From NCBI GenBank assembly GCA_041905595.1, contig JAYRKT010000016.1, forward strand, positions 23,970-87,969: DNA of 64,000 nucleotides. Direction: 5' to 3'. This DNA is from Aliitabrizicola sp041905595 (lineage in GTDB: Bacteria; Pseudomonadota; Alphaproteobacteria; Rhodobacterales; Rhodobacteraceae). Positions 25,595-34,150 of the stretch are shown one piece after another. The notes beneath the pieces were generated by a model that made no database searches, was not told where the DNA came from, and worked only from the letters and a program-made list of their open reading frames with translations. The position numbers were made by a program, and so were the translations under genes. Positions within the stretch are counted from its first letter, which is position 1; the number at the start of each line of letters is the position of its first letter.

Positions 25595-27796
25595 TCAGGC
25601 GATCGCGCTCGCGCCGCTGCCGTCCAGATGCCAAAGCTGGAACAGGCCAGCCTCGTTGCCGGCATAGGGCGCCGTCGGCGGCGTGAAGTCCGCGATATAG
25701 CGCTCCGTGAGCCAGATCGCATGTTCGTCACTCGTTCCGGGCCACTGATAGGTCGCGGGGCTCGATCCGAAGGCATTGACGCCGTAGACTGAACTGCCCG
25801 CTCCCCGGACCGGGATTGCCGCTCCCTCGCTCGCGATAAGCGCACCATCCAGGTAAAGCCGCCGCTGCGCAGGCGTGCAGACCAGCGCCACATGGTGCTC
25901 AAGCCCATCCGCCACCACCGGGTTCGTACCGGCGACCGAGTTGGTGCTGTCGCCCACATAGCTGTCGGCTGAACTGGTGTTGCGGAAGTTGCCGACGATC
26001 CGTCCGGCACTGTTCACGCCGATCCAGCCCTTGTTGGACATGCCAGCCAGGACGCGCGCGGCAGACGGTGCTGCAGACAGGGTGAACCGCGCCTCGATCG
26101 TCCAGGTCGCAACGGCCGGAAGGGCGGCCCCTGCCGTCGAGGTCAGGCCATAACCCGCCGTCACGCGCTGGCCAAAGCCCGTGATTGAACTTCCATAGGT
26201 CGCCGAGGTCATGGTCAGGGCCTGCGCCGCTGTGCTGGCCAGGATCGGCGCTGCAGTAACCGCTCGAACGGTTCCGTTTAGCGGACGCCCGATGCCAAAT
26301 CCGTCCGCGCTGTTGTCGTAGATCATGTCAGCGCCCCCATCCGCGGCCGGATCGCTGCCGCGCGCGAACCACACGTCCAGAGCCACGCCATCGGCTTGCG
26401 CTGCAGCAAGCTTCAACGTGATCGTCGTGCCGCCGATCGTGATCGGCGTCGTGGCATCCAATGAAAGGGCCGTGCCGGTATCGCCCCGCGCATAGACCTT
26501 GAACCGCGTCGCTGGCGACCCAATCGAACTCAGCCCGGTCGCTCCCGGTGGCAGCGCCACCGTCAACGCGATATCGGTCTGGCTCGTCCGCAGGGCCGAG
26601 GTGATCACGGGCTGCGCGTAGCCCCGCATCGCCCGGCTGAAGGCCCGCGCCAGCGCAACGCCACCAGCTTGGGTTTCGTGGACGCCATCTACCAGAGCCA
26701 CGTCAACCGGTTGAGCATAGGTTCCACCGTTTGCAGCCGCCCAATCCGCTTGCGTCTGCCGGATGCTGGCAATCCGGTCGCCCGTGCCCCAACTGGTCGA
26801 CGAAATGTTCGGCAGAGCGCAAAGCAGCTTTCCGAAGGTCGCGCCCATGACCCCATTGTGGGCGGAGATGTTGGCAAACAGGCTGTTCAGCGCCTGCCTG
26901 TAGACCAACGGAGCCGTTCCCGCGCTTGAATCGCTGTGACCCTGGAACCAGATGAACTGTTCGAACCCGCCAACCGAATCCAGCACCGCCAGAAGTGGCG
27001 CGTTCTCCGTTCCGCCGGGCACGAACGCGCTGATGGCCTGCGCGCCCCGGGCATGTCCGACCAGCGCGCAGGTCACGCCATGTGCCGAGATCTGGTCCTT
27101 GAGTAGCACGGCCGCCCCGGCACTGTCGTACTTGCCGCTGTCGGTCGGGAACGCCCAGGCGGGCGTCAGGTCGGTTTTCTGGCTGTCCTGATAGGTGCCA
27201 AAGATCACCCCGTTCGCGTCCGGCGTGATCGCCAGATCGGTCAGCGTGGTAGTCTGGCTGTCCATCTTGGCAAAGAGACGCACTGCCAGCGACTGCCCCG
27301 CCAATGCGATAACCCGACCGACGCCGACGGCATTCGCATAGCTGTGAACTGCCGTCGCCCCGTTGGTCCGGAACTGGATGGTCAGCCAGCCCCGCCGGGC
27401 GGGGACATCCGGGCAGACGACCGCGGCAGTTCCGGCCCCGAGCCCGGTCGCGGCGGCGGTCCAGTCCTTCAGCACCGTGCCGTCTTCGGCTTTCAGCACC
27501 CGATAGTCCAGCGTTGCGGCCGTACCGCTCAACGTGACCTGGAAGGTGAGCGTTCCCACGCCCTTCCCGGCTTCGCCTCCGGCGACAGTGCGACGCTGCG
27601 CCACCGAATAGGCTGCAGGACCGGAGACTGCCGTGATGACGTTCACCGCTGTGTCCGCCACCGTAAGTTCACCTGCGGCCATGACCCCGGCAATCGCCTT
27701 GTAGGTTCCCGGCACAGTCGGCCTCACGGCCACACCCTCTGCCGCGTCCATCTCGATGATCGTCGTGGCTGCGGGGATGAAATATTGCTTCACCAT
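25595..27796 (-). CDS. SGNH/sialate-O-acetylesterase-like protein with C-terminal LamG domain
   Basis: The 733-residue protein has an N-terminal beta-rich region (1-155) and an SGNH hydrolase core (about 160-395). The core contains LAGQS (Ser169), IWFQGHSDS (near 285) and VDGVHETQAGG (Asp370, His373), a complete catalytic set of the sialate-acetylesterase type. After a linker domain (400-550) a concanavalin/LamG lectin domain follows (about 565-725), including HHVALVCTPAQRRLYLDG. No signal peptide is present, which suits assembly into a particle rather than secretion. It looks like a phage-type receptor-binding or capsule-deacetylating spike. The RBS is GAGGG. Confidence 0.75.
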   Translation of the reverse strand: MVKQYFIPAATTIIEMDAAEGVAVRPTVPGTYKAIAGVMAAGELTVADTAVNVITAVSGPAAYSVAQRRTVAGGEAGKGVGTLTFQVTLSGTAATLDYRVLKAEDGTVLKDWTAAATGLGAGTAAVVCPDVPARRGWLTIQFRTNGATAVHSYANAVGVGRVIALAGQSLAVRLFAKMDSQTTTLTDLAITPDANGVIFGTYQDSQKTDLTPAWAFPTDSGKYDSAGAAVLLKDQISAHGVTCALVGHARGAQAISAFVPGGTENAPLLAVLDSVGGFEQFIWFQGHSDSSAGTAPLVYRQALNSLFANISAHNGVMGATFGKLLCALPNISSTSWGTGDRIASIRQTQADWAAANGGTYAQPVDVALVDGVHETQAGGVALARAFSRAMRGYAQPVITSALRTSQTDIALTVALPPGATGLSSIGSPATRFKVYARGDTGTALSLDATTPITIGGTTITLKLAAAQADGVALDVWFARGSDPAADGGADMIYDNSADGFGIGRPLNGTVRAVTAAPILASTAAQALTMTSATYGSSITGFGQRVTAGYGLTSTAGAALPAVATWTIEARFTLSAAPSAARVLAGMSNKGWIGVNSAGRIVGNFRNTSSADSYVGDSTNSVAGTNPVVADGLEHHVALVCTPAQRRLYLDGALIASEGAAIPVRGAGSSVYGVNAFGSSPATYQWPGTSDEHAIWLTERYIADFTPPTAPYAGNEAGLFQLWHLDGSGASAIA

Positions 27797-27820
27797 CGGA
27801 TCGGTCCCTCATCCTGTCTT

Positions 27821-28126
27821 TCAGTGCCGCAGCATCAGACGGCCGCCATTTCGGCTGTCCGGGGGAAGCGACCCCCGACGCCCCGAGGGCACCACGTCGC
27901 CCGCAACAATCCTGCTGCCCCCCGTCAATGGCAGCGTGCCTCCAGCAGAAGCAGCAGCCTCAACGGCGGCCGTCGCTGTTCCGCCAAGATCCAGCACGCC
28001 CGTGGCTGAAATGCTCGCGCCCCCGCCCGTCCACGTCGCGCCCGATGCAGAAATTGCGTTGGCAGCTGGCGCCCCGCCGATCCAGGTTGCGCCGTCGGAG
28101 CCGATCGTGTTCAGCATCTCCGTCAT
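27821..28126 (-). CDS. Small Ala/Gly-rich phage-like protein, function unknown
   Basis: The 101-residue protein contains two related segments, DGATWIGGAPAANAISASG and SGATWTGGGASISATG (about residues 11-45), suggesting repeated beta-turn units as in particle surface proteins. It is packed between two other phage-like genes, six bases after the preceding stop and 24 bases before the spike gene start. No known motif is visible and the ribosome site is weak, so this is a real but poorly defined gene. Confidence 0.55.
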   Translation of the reverse strand: MTEMLNTIGSDGATWIGGAPAANAISASGATWTGGGASISATGVLDLGGTATAAVEAAASAGGTLPLTGGSRIVAGDVVPSGRRGSLPPDSRNGGRLMLRH

Positions 28127-28132
28127 CTGCGA

Positions 28133-28534
28133 TCAGGCCCCGCCCGCCGACAGGCTGAAGGCAGTGACCGTCACAGCCTGCCCCAAGGCCAGAACCGGAT
28201 TGTCCAGGGTCATGGCTCCGCCGCCACCGGTCGCTGTCACGTCACCCTGGGTATGGCAGACGGATCCCTGATGAATCCGGAAATGCCCTGCTGTGCCTGC
28301 CTTGTCTGCGGACAGATCCTGCCAGAGGCCAAGCAACTGCTTGCTTCCCGTTGCGGCCGCCGCCATCCAGTCGGAAGGCAGCGTGATCGTCGCAAGGACG
28401 GAGCCGCTGTCAGCCTGTTCGCAATCCACGGGCGGAGGACCGTCACGCAATGTCAGCACCGGAGACGCCCCCGTCGCGACCTCCATTGCGTCAAGTGCCG
28501 CGTTTCTCAACACCGTCGAAAACTGAAAGGCCAT
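28133..28534 (-). CDS. Phage structural-like hypothetical protein
   Basis: The 133-residue protein (MAFQFSTVLRNAALDAMEVA) matches a recurring type of small phage or prophage protein with TLRDGPPP, LPSDWMAAA, GTAGHFRI and ATGGGGAMTLDNPVLALGQ segments, and is probably an all-beta tail or decoration protein. The ATG at 28534 is preceded by GGTGGCAG; a start ten codons earlier is possible. It is the first gene of the four-gene cassette and has no capsid, terminase or integrase neighbour. Confidence 0.6.
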   Translation of the reverse strand: MAFQFSTVLRNAALDAMEVATGASPVLTLRDGPPPVDCEQADSGSVLATITLPSDWMAAAATGSKQLLGLWQDLSADKAGTAGHFRIHQGSVCHTQGDVTATGGGGAMTLDNPVLALGQAVTVTAFSLSAGGA

Positions 28535-28713
28535 CTGCCACCCCGTGAAATCCGTCGGGCGCATGCCATTCGCGCCCCATCGACCTCATGGGTAAGCGGC
28601 AAACCCTAAGGCCCTCCTGCCGCTGCGGACGCTGACAGAACGGCAACGCAACACTCAGGGAGGTCGGCATGCGCCGCATCCATCGCATCCGTTGGATCGA
28701 CGCTGGTCGCGGA

Positions 28714-30135
28714 TCAGCTCGTTGCAGCGTCGACTTCGTCTGCGGTCTGGACCAGACGGATGACCGTCGCGCTGCACGGGGCCTCGGCAACGACCTGACT
28801 AGAGACGGACCCCAGGTACCGACGGGTCGAGGAATGCCCGCGCGCGCCCATCAGGATATGATCGACGTGGTTGTTGGCCGCATAGTCAAGCAGGGCCCTG
28901 CCCGGATCGCTGTGCTCGAGAATGGTATAGGTCAGCCGCTCTTCAGGCAGCTCCAGCTTCTCGGCCCAAGCCCTGAGCGTGACCAGCCGCGCAACGTGGA
29001 TGTTCTCGCCACTGTCGGTCGTGATGGGATCCAGCCCGATCCGCGCGGTCTTGATGACGTTCACGCAGGCCACCCGGGCGTCCGGCTGGATCACCAGCAT
29101 CCGCTGAACCCACGTCAGCAGGCGATGCGCCAGTTCCTCCATCTCGGTCGACAGGTCGACTGCCACCATCAGGATCGGCGCACGATCGATCTGGCTCAGC
29201 ATGGTCGGGGGTGCGGCAAAGCGCCGGACCTTCCGCATCTTTCGCCAGCGCCGGAACACTGTCCAGAATCCGTCACGCTGTGTCTTCAGCCCCCGTGCAG
29301 TGATCTTTACCTGCTTGGGATGGCTCAGGTCGAACAGCATCTGCGACGCCGACTGGTAGCGGTTGTTCGGATCAACCTCCAGCGCGCGCAAGATGATCTC
29401 CTGAAGCCACTCCGGGATCTCAGGGACTATCGCCCTTGGCGGCACGGGATCGCGCCACAACCGCTTGCGCACGCCCTTCAGCCTCTCGGGCTGGCCGAAG
29501 GGCATCTTGCCAGTCGCAAGCTCGTAGATCATCGCGCCAAGCGCGAACAGATCACTGCGCAGGTCGTCCCGTTGGCGCAGATATTGCTCGGGCGAGATAT
29601 AGGGGAAGGTTCCCATCGGGATGGTGAACTCTTCCGACAAAAGGTCCGGTAGCTCGTCGTGGCGCGATAGGCCGAAGTCAATCGCAACAATCTCTCCAGT
29701 CTCGCGCCGAAGGAAGTTGTCCGGCTTTAGATCCAGATGGACCACATGCTGCTTGTGAAGGGCATGGACCGCTTCCGCCATCCGCGCCGCGAGCTCGATC
29801 ACATCCGAGACCGGCAACGGCGCGGTCTTGAACAGCTGAAGCAGAGACTTTCCCGGAATTCGCTCGGTGACGATGAAGGGCATCACCGAGAAATCCCCGA
29901 CCCCCATCACCCGCGGCACATGGGGCCCTGTCAGCCGTGGCATGATCATCTGCTCGACCTCGAAGCCGACGATCGTGGGGCCGTCATAGCCGTCAAGGAT
30001 CGTCGGGACCTTCATCACCATAGGCGTTCGATACAGGGGATGAGTTACATCCCAGATCGTCGCGAATCCGCCCTGATGCAGGCACTCGCCGAGCTTGAAG
30101 CCGTCGATCTCCAGTCCTTCGCTTGGCCGAAGCAT
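28714..30135 (-). CDS. Ser/Thr protein kinase fused to a UspA domain
   Basis: The 473-residue soluble protein has an N-terminal Hanks-type kinase (residues 12-275): a glycine loop LHQGGFATIW, Lys42, the catalytic loop VVHLDLKPDN (Asp135; HLD replaces HRD), DFG (Asp153) and SPEQ. After a basic linker (285-315) comes a UspA-like domain (about 325-465) ending in GARGHSSTRRYLGSVSSQVV, the Usp ATP-binding pattern. There is no transmembrane helix, unlike PknB-type kinases. It follows a metallophosphoesterase gene by one base, so the two are co-translated. Targets are unknown. Confidence 0.88.
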   Translation of the reverse strand: MLRPSEGLEIDGFKLGECLHQGGFATIWDVTHPLYRTPMVMKVPTILDGYDGPTIVGFEVEQMIMPRLTGPHVPRVMGVGDFSVMPFIVTERIPGKSLLQLFKTAPLPVSDVIELAARMAEAVHALHKQHVVHLDLKPDNFLRRETGEIVAIDFGLSRHDELPDLLSEEFTIPMGTFPYISPEQYLRQRDDLRSDLFALGAMIYELATGKMPFGQPERLKGVRKRLWRDPVPPRAIVPEIPEWLQEIILRALEVDPNNRYQSASQMLFDLSHPKQVKITARGLKTQRDGFWTVFRRWRKMRKVRRFAAPPTMLSQIDRAPILMVAVDLSTEMEELAHRLLTWVQRMLVIQPDARVACVNVIKTARIGLDPITTDSGENIHVARLVTLRAWAEKLELPEERLTYTILEHSDPGRALLDYAANNHVDHILMGARGHSSTRRYLGSVSSQVVAEAPCSATVIRLVQTADEVDAATS

Positions 30136-30136
30136 C

Positions 30137-30877
30137 CTATTCTCCCTTCATCAGGCGGATCGCCAGCGCGTCGGGCAAGCCCGCCGCGAGGATTTTGGCC
30201 GCCGTCGTCGACACGTCGTATGCGACGCGCCGATAAGTGAGTTCGTTCGTGCCGGTATCCAGAATCGCATAGGCGGCCTCGGGGCTGCGGTCGCGCGGCT
30301 GGCCGACCGATCCCACGACCGCAATCCAGCGCCGCGATCTGATCAGTGGCACGGCGGCGCCAATGCGGAACTCGTGCTCCTGAACCTGCCCCGTCAGACC
30401 GTAGGAAATCAGCGCGGGAACATGCACATGCCCGCAGAAGATCAATCGCGAGTTACAGACACGGAAGCTGCCCATCGCCCGCTGCGCGCTGGTCACATAG
30501 ATCCAGTCACCGGGATCATTCGCGCTCGCATGCACGAAAAGGATATCACCAAGCTCCTGCGTCAGCGGCAATCCGGCAAGGAAAGTGCGCTGCGTCTGAT
30601 TCAGGCGTGGCCGGGTCCAGTCCATCGCGGCGGCAGCGACTTTGCCCATCGTCTCAGCGCTGTCCCCCACGGCATTGTCATGGTTGCCCCTGACTGCGAT
30701 GGCTCCGGCCTCGACAAGCGCCATGGCCTTGTCCGTGCACCATTCCGGATCGGGGCCATAACCTACGATGTCCCCGAGCAGGACCACGCGGTCGACCGCT
30801 CGCCGCTCCACATCCGCCAGCACGGCAGAGAAAGCTTCGCGGTTGCCATGTATGTCCGTCAGGATCGCCAGACGCAT
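30137..30877 (-). CDS. Calcineurin-like metallophosphoesterase
   Basis: The 246-residue enzyme has the dinuclear-metal motifs DIHGN (Asp, His), GDIVGYGPDP (Asp), GNHDN (Asn, His), FVHASAND (His) and CGHVHVP (His). This family acts as phosphoprotein phosphatases or phosphodiesterases. The ATG at 30877 has GGAGG nine bases upstream. It is the first gene of a two-gene unit with the kinase-UspA fusion, so it may counteract that kinase; this is inference from coupling. It is divergent from acs across a 450-base spacer. Confidence 0.88.
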   Translation of the reverse strand: MRLAILTDIHGNREAFSAVLADVERRAVDRVVLLGDIVGYGPDPEWCTDKAMALVEAGAIAVRGNHDNAVGDSAETMGKVAAAAMDWTRPRLNQTQRTFLAGLPLTQELGDILFVHASANDPGDWIYVTSAQRAMGSFRVCNSRLIFCGHVHVPALISYGLTGQVQEHEFRIGAAVPLIRSRRWIAVVGSVGQPRDRSPEAAYAILDTGTNELTYRRVAYDVSTTAAKILAAGLPDALAIRLMKGE

Positions 30878-31327
30878 CCCGTATCCTCCAGCCGCCGACA
30901 AAGCCCCGGCTCTCCCCGCTTGCAGCCTAAGCACGGGTTCCCGTTGCGGCAATCACCCAAAGCCGCGACCGCTCGCCGCGCCGGCGAATCGGTTCGTCAT
31001 CGATTCGCATCGTCCAGCGCGTCCATGCGGGTGGCGGCCACTCTCGCCCCGATCAGAGGATCGCCCTGTCGACCACGACTTCAGCGACACTTCGCTTAGG
31101 GGCTCGTGTCAGCAGCCGATGGTTGTGAATCCCCACAGTATTGAATTGGCTGATGTTAGCGCGATCAGGAATGCAAGAAATTTACAAATGAACTCTGCCT
31201 GCAGTCAAAATTTTTTCAAAAAAATCCTGTTCAATAAAATACTTACCAATTCTTTCACAAACACGCTAAAGTGTGCCCGGGGGCGGAGGAGTGGAGTGAG
31301 GTCGCCCCCGCCAGTCGGAGGAGCACC
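30878..31327. promoter_or_regulatory. 450-base divergent intergenic region with AT-rich acs promoter part
   Basis: No gene is supported here. The half nearest the metallophosphoesterase is ordinary GC-rich DNA. From about 31130 to 31270 composition turns strikingly AT-rich for this genome, with A and T runs (AAAATTTTTTCAAAAAAAT around 31207-31225), suggesting a bent or UP-element-type promoter for acs. A GGGGGCG/CGCCCCC pair (about 31278-31310) can form a hairpin in the acs leader just before its GGAGGAG ribosome site. Specific -35/-10 hexamers could not be assigned with confidence. Confidence 0.55.
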
Positions 31328-33292
31328 ATGACCGATCAGTCCCAGACCGAAGCCATTTATCCGGCATCGCCCGACTTCGTGGCGAAAGCGCATATTGACG
31401 CCGCCAAATACGAAAAGATGTATGCCGCCTCGATTGCGGATCCCGACACTTTCTGGGGCGAACAGGGCAAGCGCATCGACTGGATCCAGGACTATACCAA
31501 GGTCAAGGACACCGACTTCACCTTCGGTCAGGTCTCGATCAAGTGGTTCGAAGACGGCAAGCTGAACGTCTCGGCCAACTGCATCGACCGCCACGTCGCC
31601 CGTCGTGGAAACCAGACCGCGATCATCTGGGAACCCGACGATCCCGGCACTCCGGCCAAACACATTACCTATGCCGACCTCCTCGAAAACGTCTGCCGCA
31701 TGGCGAACGTGCTGAAGGCGAACGGCGTCAAAAAGGGCGACCGGGTCGTCCTGTATCTTCCGATGATTCCGGAAGCGGCCTACGCGATGCTCGCCTGCGC
31801 CCGTATCGGCGCCATCCACTCCATCGTCTTTGCCGGCTTCTCGCCCGATGCCCTCGCCAACCGCATCAACGACAGCGAGGCGCGCATCGTCATCACCGCC
31901 GACTATGCACCTCGTGGCGGCAAGAAAACCCCGCTCAAGGCGAATACCGACGCCGCCCTCCTGCACTGTGACGACCACGTAAAATGTCTCGTCGTCAAGC
32001 ACACCGGCGACCAGACCTCCTGGCGCGAAGGTCGCGACATCGACCTGAACGCCGAGATGGCCTGGGCCTCGCCCTATTGCGCCTATACCGAAATTGGCGC
32101 CGAGGATCCGCTTTTCATCCTGTACACCTCGGGTTCGACCGGCAAGCCGAAGGGCGTCGTCCACACCTCGGGCGGCTACCTCGTCTATGCTGCCATGACC
32201 CACCAGATGACCTTCGACTACCACGAAGGGGACGTGTTCTGGTGTACCGCTGACGTGGGCTGGGTCACCGGCCACAGCTACATCATCTATGGCCCGCTCG
32301 CCAACGGCGCCACGACTGTGATGTTCGAAGGTGTGCCGACATTCCCCGATGCCGGCCGTTTCTGGGAAGTCTGCGCCAAGCACAAGGTGACGCAGTTCTA
32401 CACCGCCCCGACTGCCATCCGCTCGCTCATGGGCCTCGGCACCGAGTGGGTCGAAAAGCACGATCTGTCTTCCCTTCGCCTGCTGGGTTCGGTTGGCGAG
32501 CCGATCAACCCCGAAGCCTGGAACTGGTACAATACCCATGTCGGCAAAGGGAAATGCCCGATCGTGGACACCTTCTGGCAGACCGAAACCGGCGGCCACC
32601 TCATCACGCCGCTGCCGGGGGCAATCCCGCAAAAGCCGGGCTCGGCCACCAAGCCGTTCTTCGGCGTGAAGCCGGTCATCCTCGACCCGAGCAACGCCAA
32701 GGTGCAGGAAGAAACCGAAACCGAAGGTGTGCTCTGCATCGCAGACAGCTGGCCGGGGCAGATGCGCACGCTCTGGGGCGACCACCAGCGCTTCCAGGAA
32801 GCCTATTTCGGTCAGTATCGCGGTTACTACTTCACCGGCGACGGCTGCCGCCGCGACAAGGACGGCTACTACTGGATCACCGGCCGTGTCGATGACGTCA
32901 TCAACGTCTCGGGCCACCGTATGGGTACTGCCGAGGTCGAAAGCGCCCTCGTCGCCCATCCGAAGGTCGCAGAAGCTGCCGTAGTGGGCTATCCGCACGA
33001 CATCAAGGGTCAGGGCATCTATGCCTACGTCACCCTGATGAACGGGGTCGAGGCCACCGACGCGCTCCGCAAGGAGCTGGAGACCTGGGTCCGCACCGAG
33101 ATCGGCCCGATCGCCAAGCCCGACCTGATCCAGTGGGCGCCCGGCCTGCCCAAGACCCGTTCGGGCAAGATCATGCGCCGCATCCTGCGCAAGATCGCCG
33201 AGAACGACTTCGGCAGCCTTGGCGACACCTCGACACTTGCTGATCCCGGCGTGGTGGACGAGCTGATCGACAACCGCATGAACCGGGGTTGA
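31328..33292 (+). CDS. acs: Acetyl-CoA synthetase (AMP-forming)
   Basis: The 654-residue enzyme activates acetate to acetyl-CoA through acetyl-AMP. Motifs in order are the P-loop YTSGSTGKPKGVVHTSGGY (near residue 265), TFWQTETGGH (near 415), YYFTGDGCRRDKDGYYWITG (near 500) and the C-terminal PKTRSGKIMRRIL. The lysine in the last motif is the one controlled by acetylation in Acs enzymes. CGGAGGAGC precedes the ATG at 31328. An adenylate kinase gene starts seven bases after the stop, which would remove the AMP formed, and a transporter gene follows. Confidence 0.97.
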   Translation: MTDQSQTEAIYPASPDFVAKAHIDAAKYEKMYAASIADPDTFWGEQGKRIDWIQDYTKVKDTDFTFGQVSIKWFEDGKLNVSANCIDRHVARRGNQTAIIWEPDDPGTPAKHITYADLLENVCRMANVLKANGVKKGDRVVLYLPMIPEAAYAMLACARIGAIHSIVFAGFSPDALANRINDSEARIVITADYAPRGGKKTPLKANTDAALLHCDDHVKCLVVKHTGDQTSWREGRDIDLNAEMAWASPYCAYTEIGAEDPLFILYTSGSTGKPKGVVHTSGGYLVYAAMTHQMTFDYHEGDVFWCTADVGWVTGHSYIIYGPLANGATTVMFEGVPTFPDAGRFWEVCAKHKVTQFYTAPTAIRSLMGLGTEWVEKHDLSSLRLLGSVGEPINPEAWNWYNTHVGKGKCPIVDTFWQTETGGHLITPLPGAIPQKPGSATKPFFGVKPVILDPSNAKVQEETETEGVLCIADSWPGQMRTLWGDHQRFQEAYFGQYRGYYFTGDGCRRDKDGYYWITGRVDDVINVSGHRMGTAEVESALVAHPKVAEAAVVGYPHDIKGQGIYAYVTLMNGVEATDALRKELETWVRTEIGPIAKPDLIQWAPGLPKTRSGKIMRRILRKIAENDFGSLGDTSTLADPGVVDELIDNRMNRG

Positions 33293-33299
33293 TCGCAAG

Positions 33300-33965
33300 A
33301 TGGCCGCGTCCGTCTTCATCCTGCTCGGCCCTCCCGGGGCCGGCAAGGGCACCCAGGCCCGGATCCTGCAAGAGGATTTCGGCCTGATCCAGCTCTCCAC
33401 GGGGGACCTTCTGCGTGCGGCGGTCGCTGCGGGCACGCCGGCGGGACTCGCCGCCAAGGCGGTCATGGAAGCCGGCGGTCTTGTCTCGGACGAGATCGTA
33501 CTGGCCATCCTGAAAGAGCGTCTGGGCCAGCCCGACACGGCGGCTGGCGTCGTGCTGGACGGGTTCCCGCGCACGGCGGTCCAGGCCAAGGCGCTGGACG
33601 GGCTGCTCGGCGAATCCGGGCAAGGCGTGACGGCCGCCATCAGCATGGAAGTGGACGACGAGGCGATGGTTGATCGCGTCTCGGGCCGCTACACCTGCGC
33701 CAATTGCGGCGAAGGCTACCACGACAGCTTCAAGCAGCCCGCAGTGGCGGGAACCTGCGACAAATGCGGCGGCACGGACTTCAAGCGCCGGGCCGACGAC
33801 AATGCCGAGACGGTGCGTGCACGGCTTCAGGCCTATCACGACCAGACGGCGCCGCTCATCGCCTATTACGAAGGCAAGGGCGTGCTGGAACGGATCGACG
33901 CGATGGATACCATCCCGGCGATCCGCCAGGCGCTCAGTGCCATCGTGAACCGCGTGGCGGCCTGA
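33300..33965 (+). CDS. adk: Adenylate kinase, long zinc-type
   Basis: The 221-residue kinase has the P-loop GPPGAGKGTQ, the AMP-site DGFPRT and a long LID domain with four cysteines (CANC ... CDKC) for structural zinc. It converts AMP plus ATP to two ADP. Placed directly behind acs, it would recycle the AMP made by acetate activation. In most bacteria, including relatives, the housekeeping adk is in the ribosomal spc operon, so this may be an additional copy or a relocated one; the window cannot decide. Confidence 0.95.
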   Translation: MAASVFILLGPPGAGKGTQARILQEDFGLIQLSTGDLLRAAVAAGTPAGLAAKAVMEAGGLVSDEIVLAILKERLGQPDTAAGVVLDGFPRTAVQAKALDGLLGESGQGVTAAISMEVDDEAMVDRVSGRYTCANCGEGYHDSFKQPAVAGTCDKCGGTDFKRRADDNAETVRARLQAYHDQTAPLIAYYEGKGVLERIDAMDTIPAIRQALSAIVNRVAA

Positions 33966-34150
33966 AGGGAGGATCGTGTCCGGCACCGTCGGGCGCGATG
34001 GCGAAGCGGAGGGGATTGCGGAAAACGTGCTGTGGCGCGTGAACCCGGCATTGACCGGGACCGGGGGAGGATTCCCGGCGCCCTGCCCATCTGCGATCTC
34101 GAACCAGGGAACTGACCGGCCGGACGGTCGGATAACAAGGAGGAACGGAC

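Noticed and set aside
25272..28534. Complete or recently integrated prophage
   Set aside because: No integrase, terminase, portal, capsid or attachment repeats flank the four genes.
31160..31200. RamB/ScfR-type TTTGCAAA operator upstream of acs
   Set aside because: Only AATTTACAAATG is present, which does not match the palindrome.
31205..33646. Very long open frame on the minus strand opposite acs
   Set aside because: Its translation is a shadow of the high-GC acs and adk coding frames (Asp/Gly/Val/His-rich, no domain), while the plus-strand genes have full motifs.
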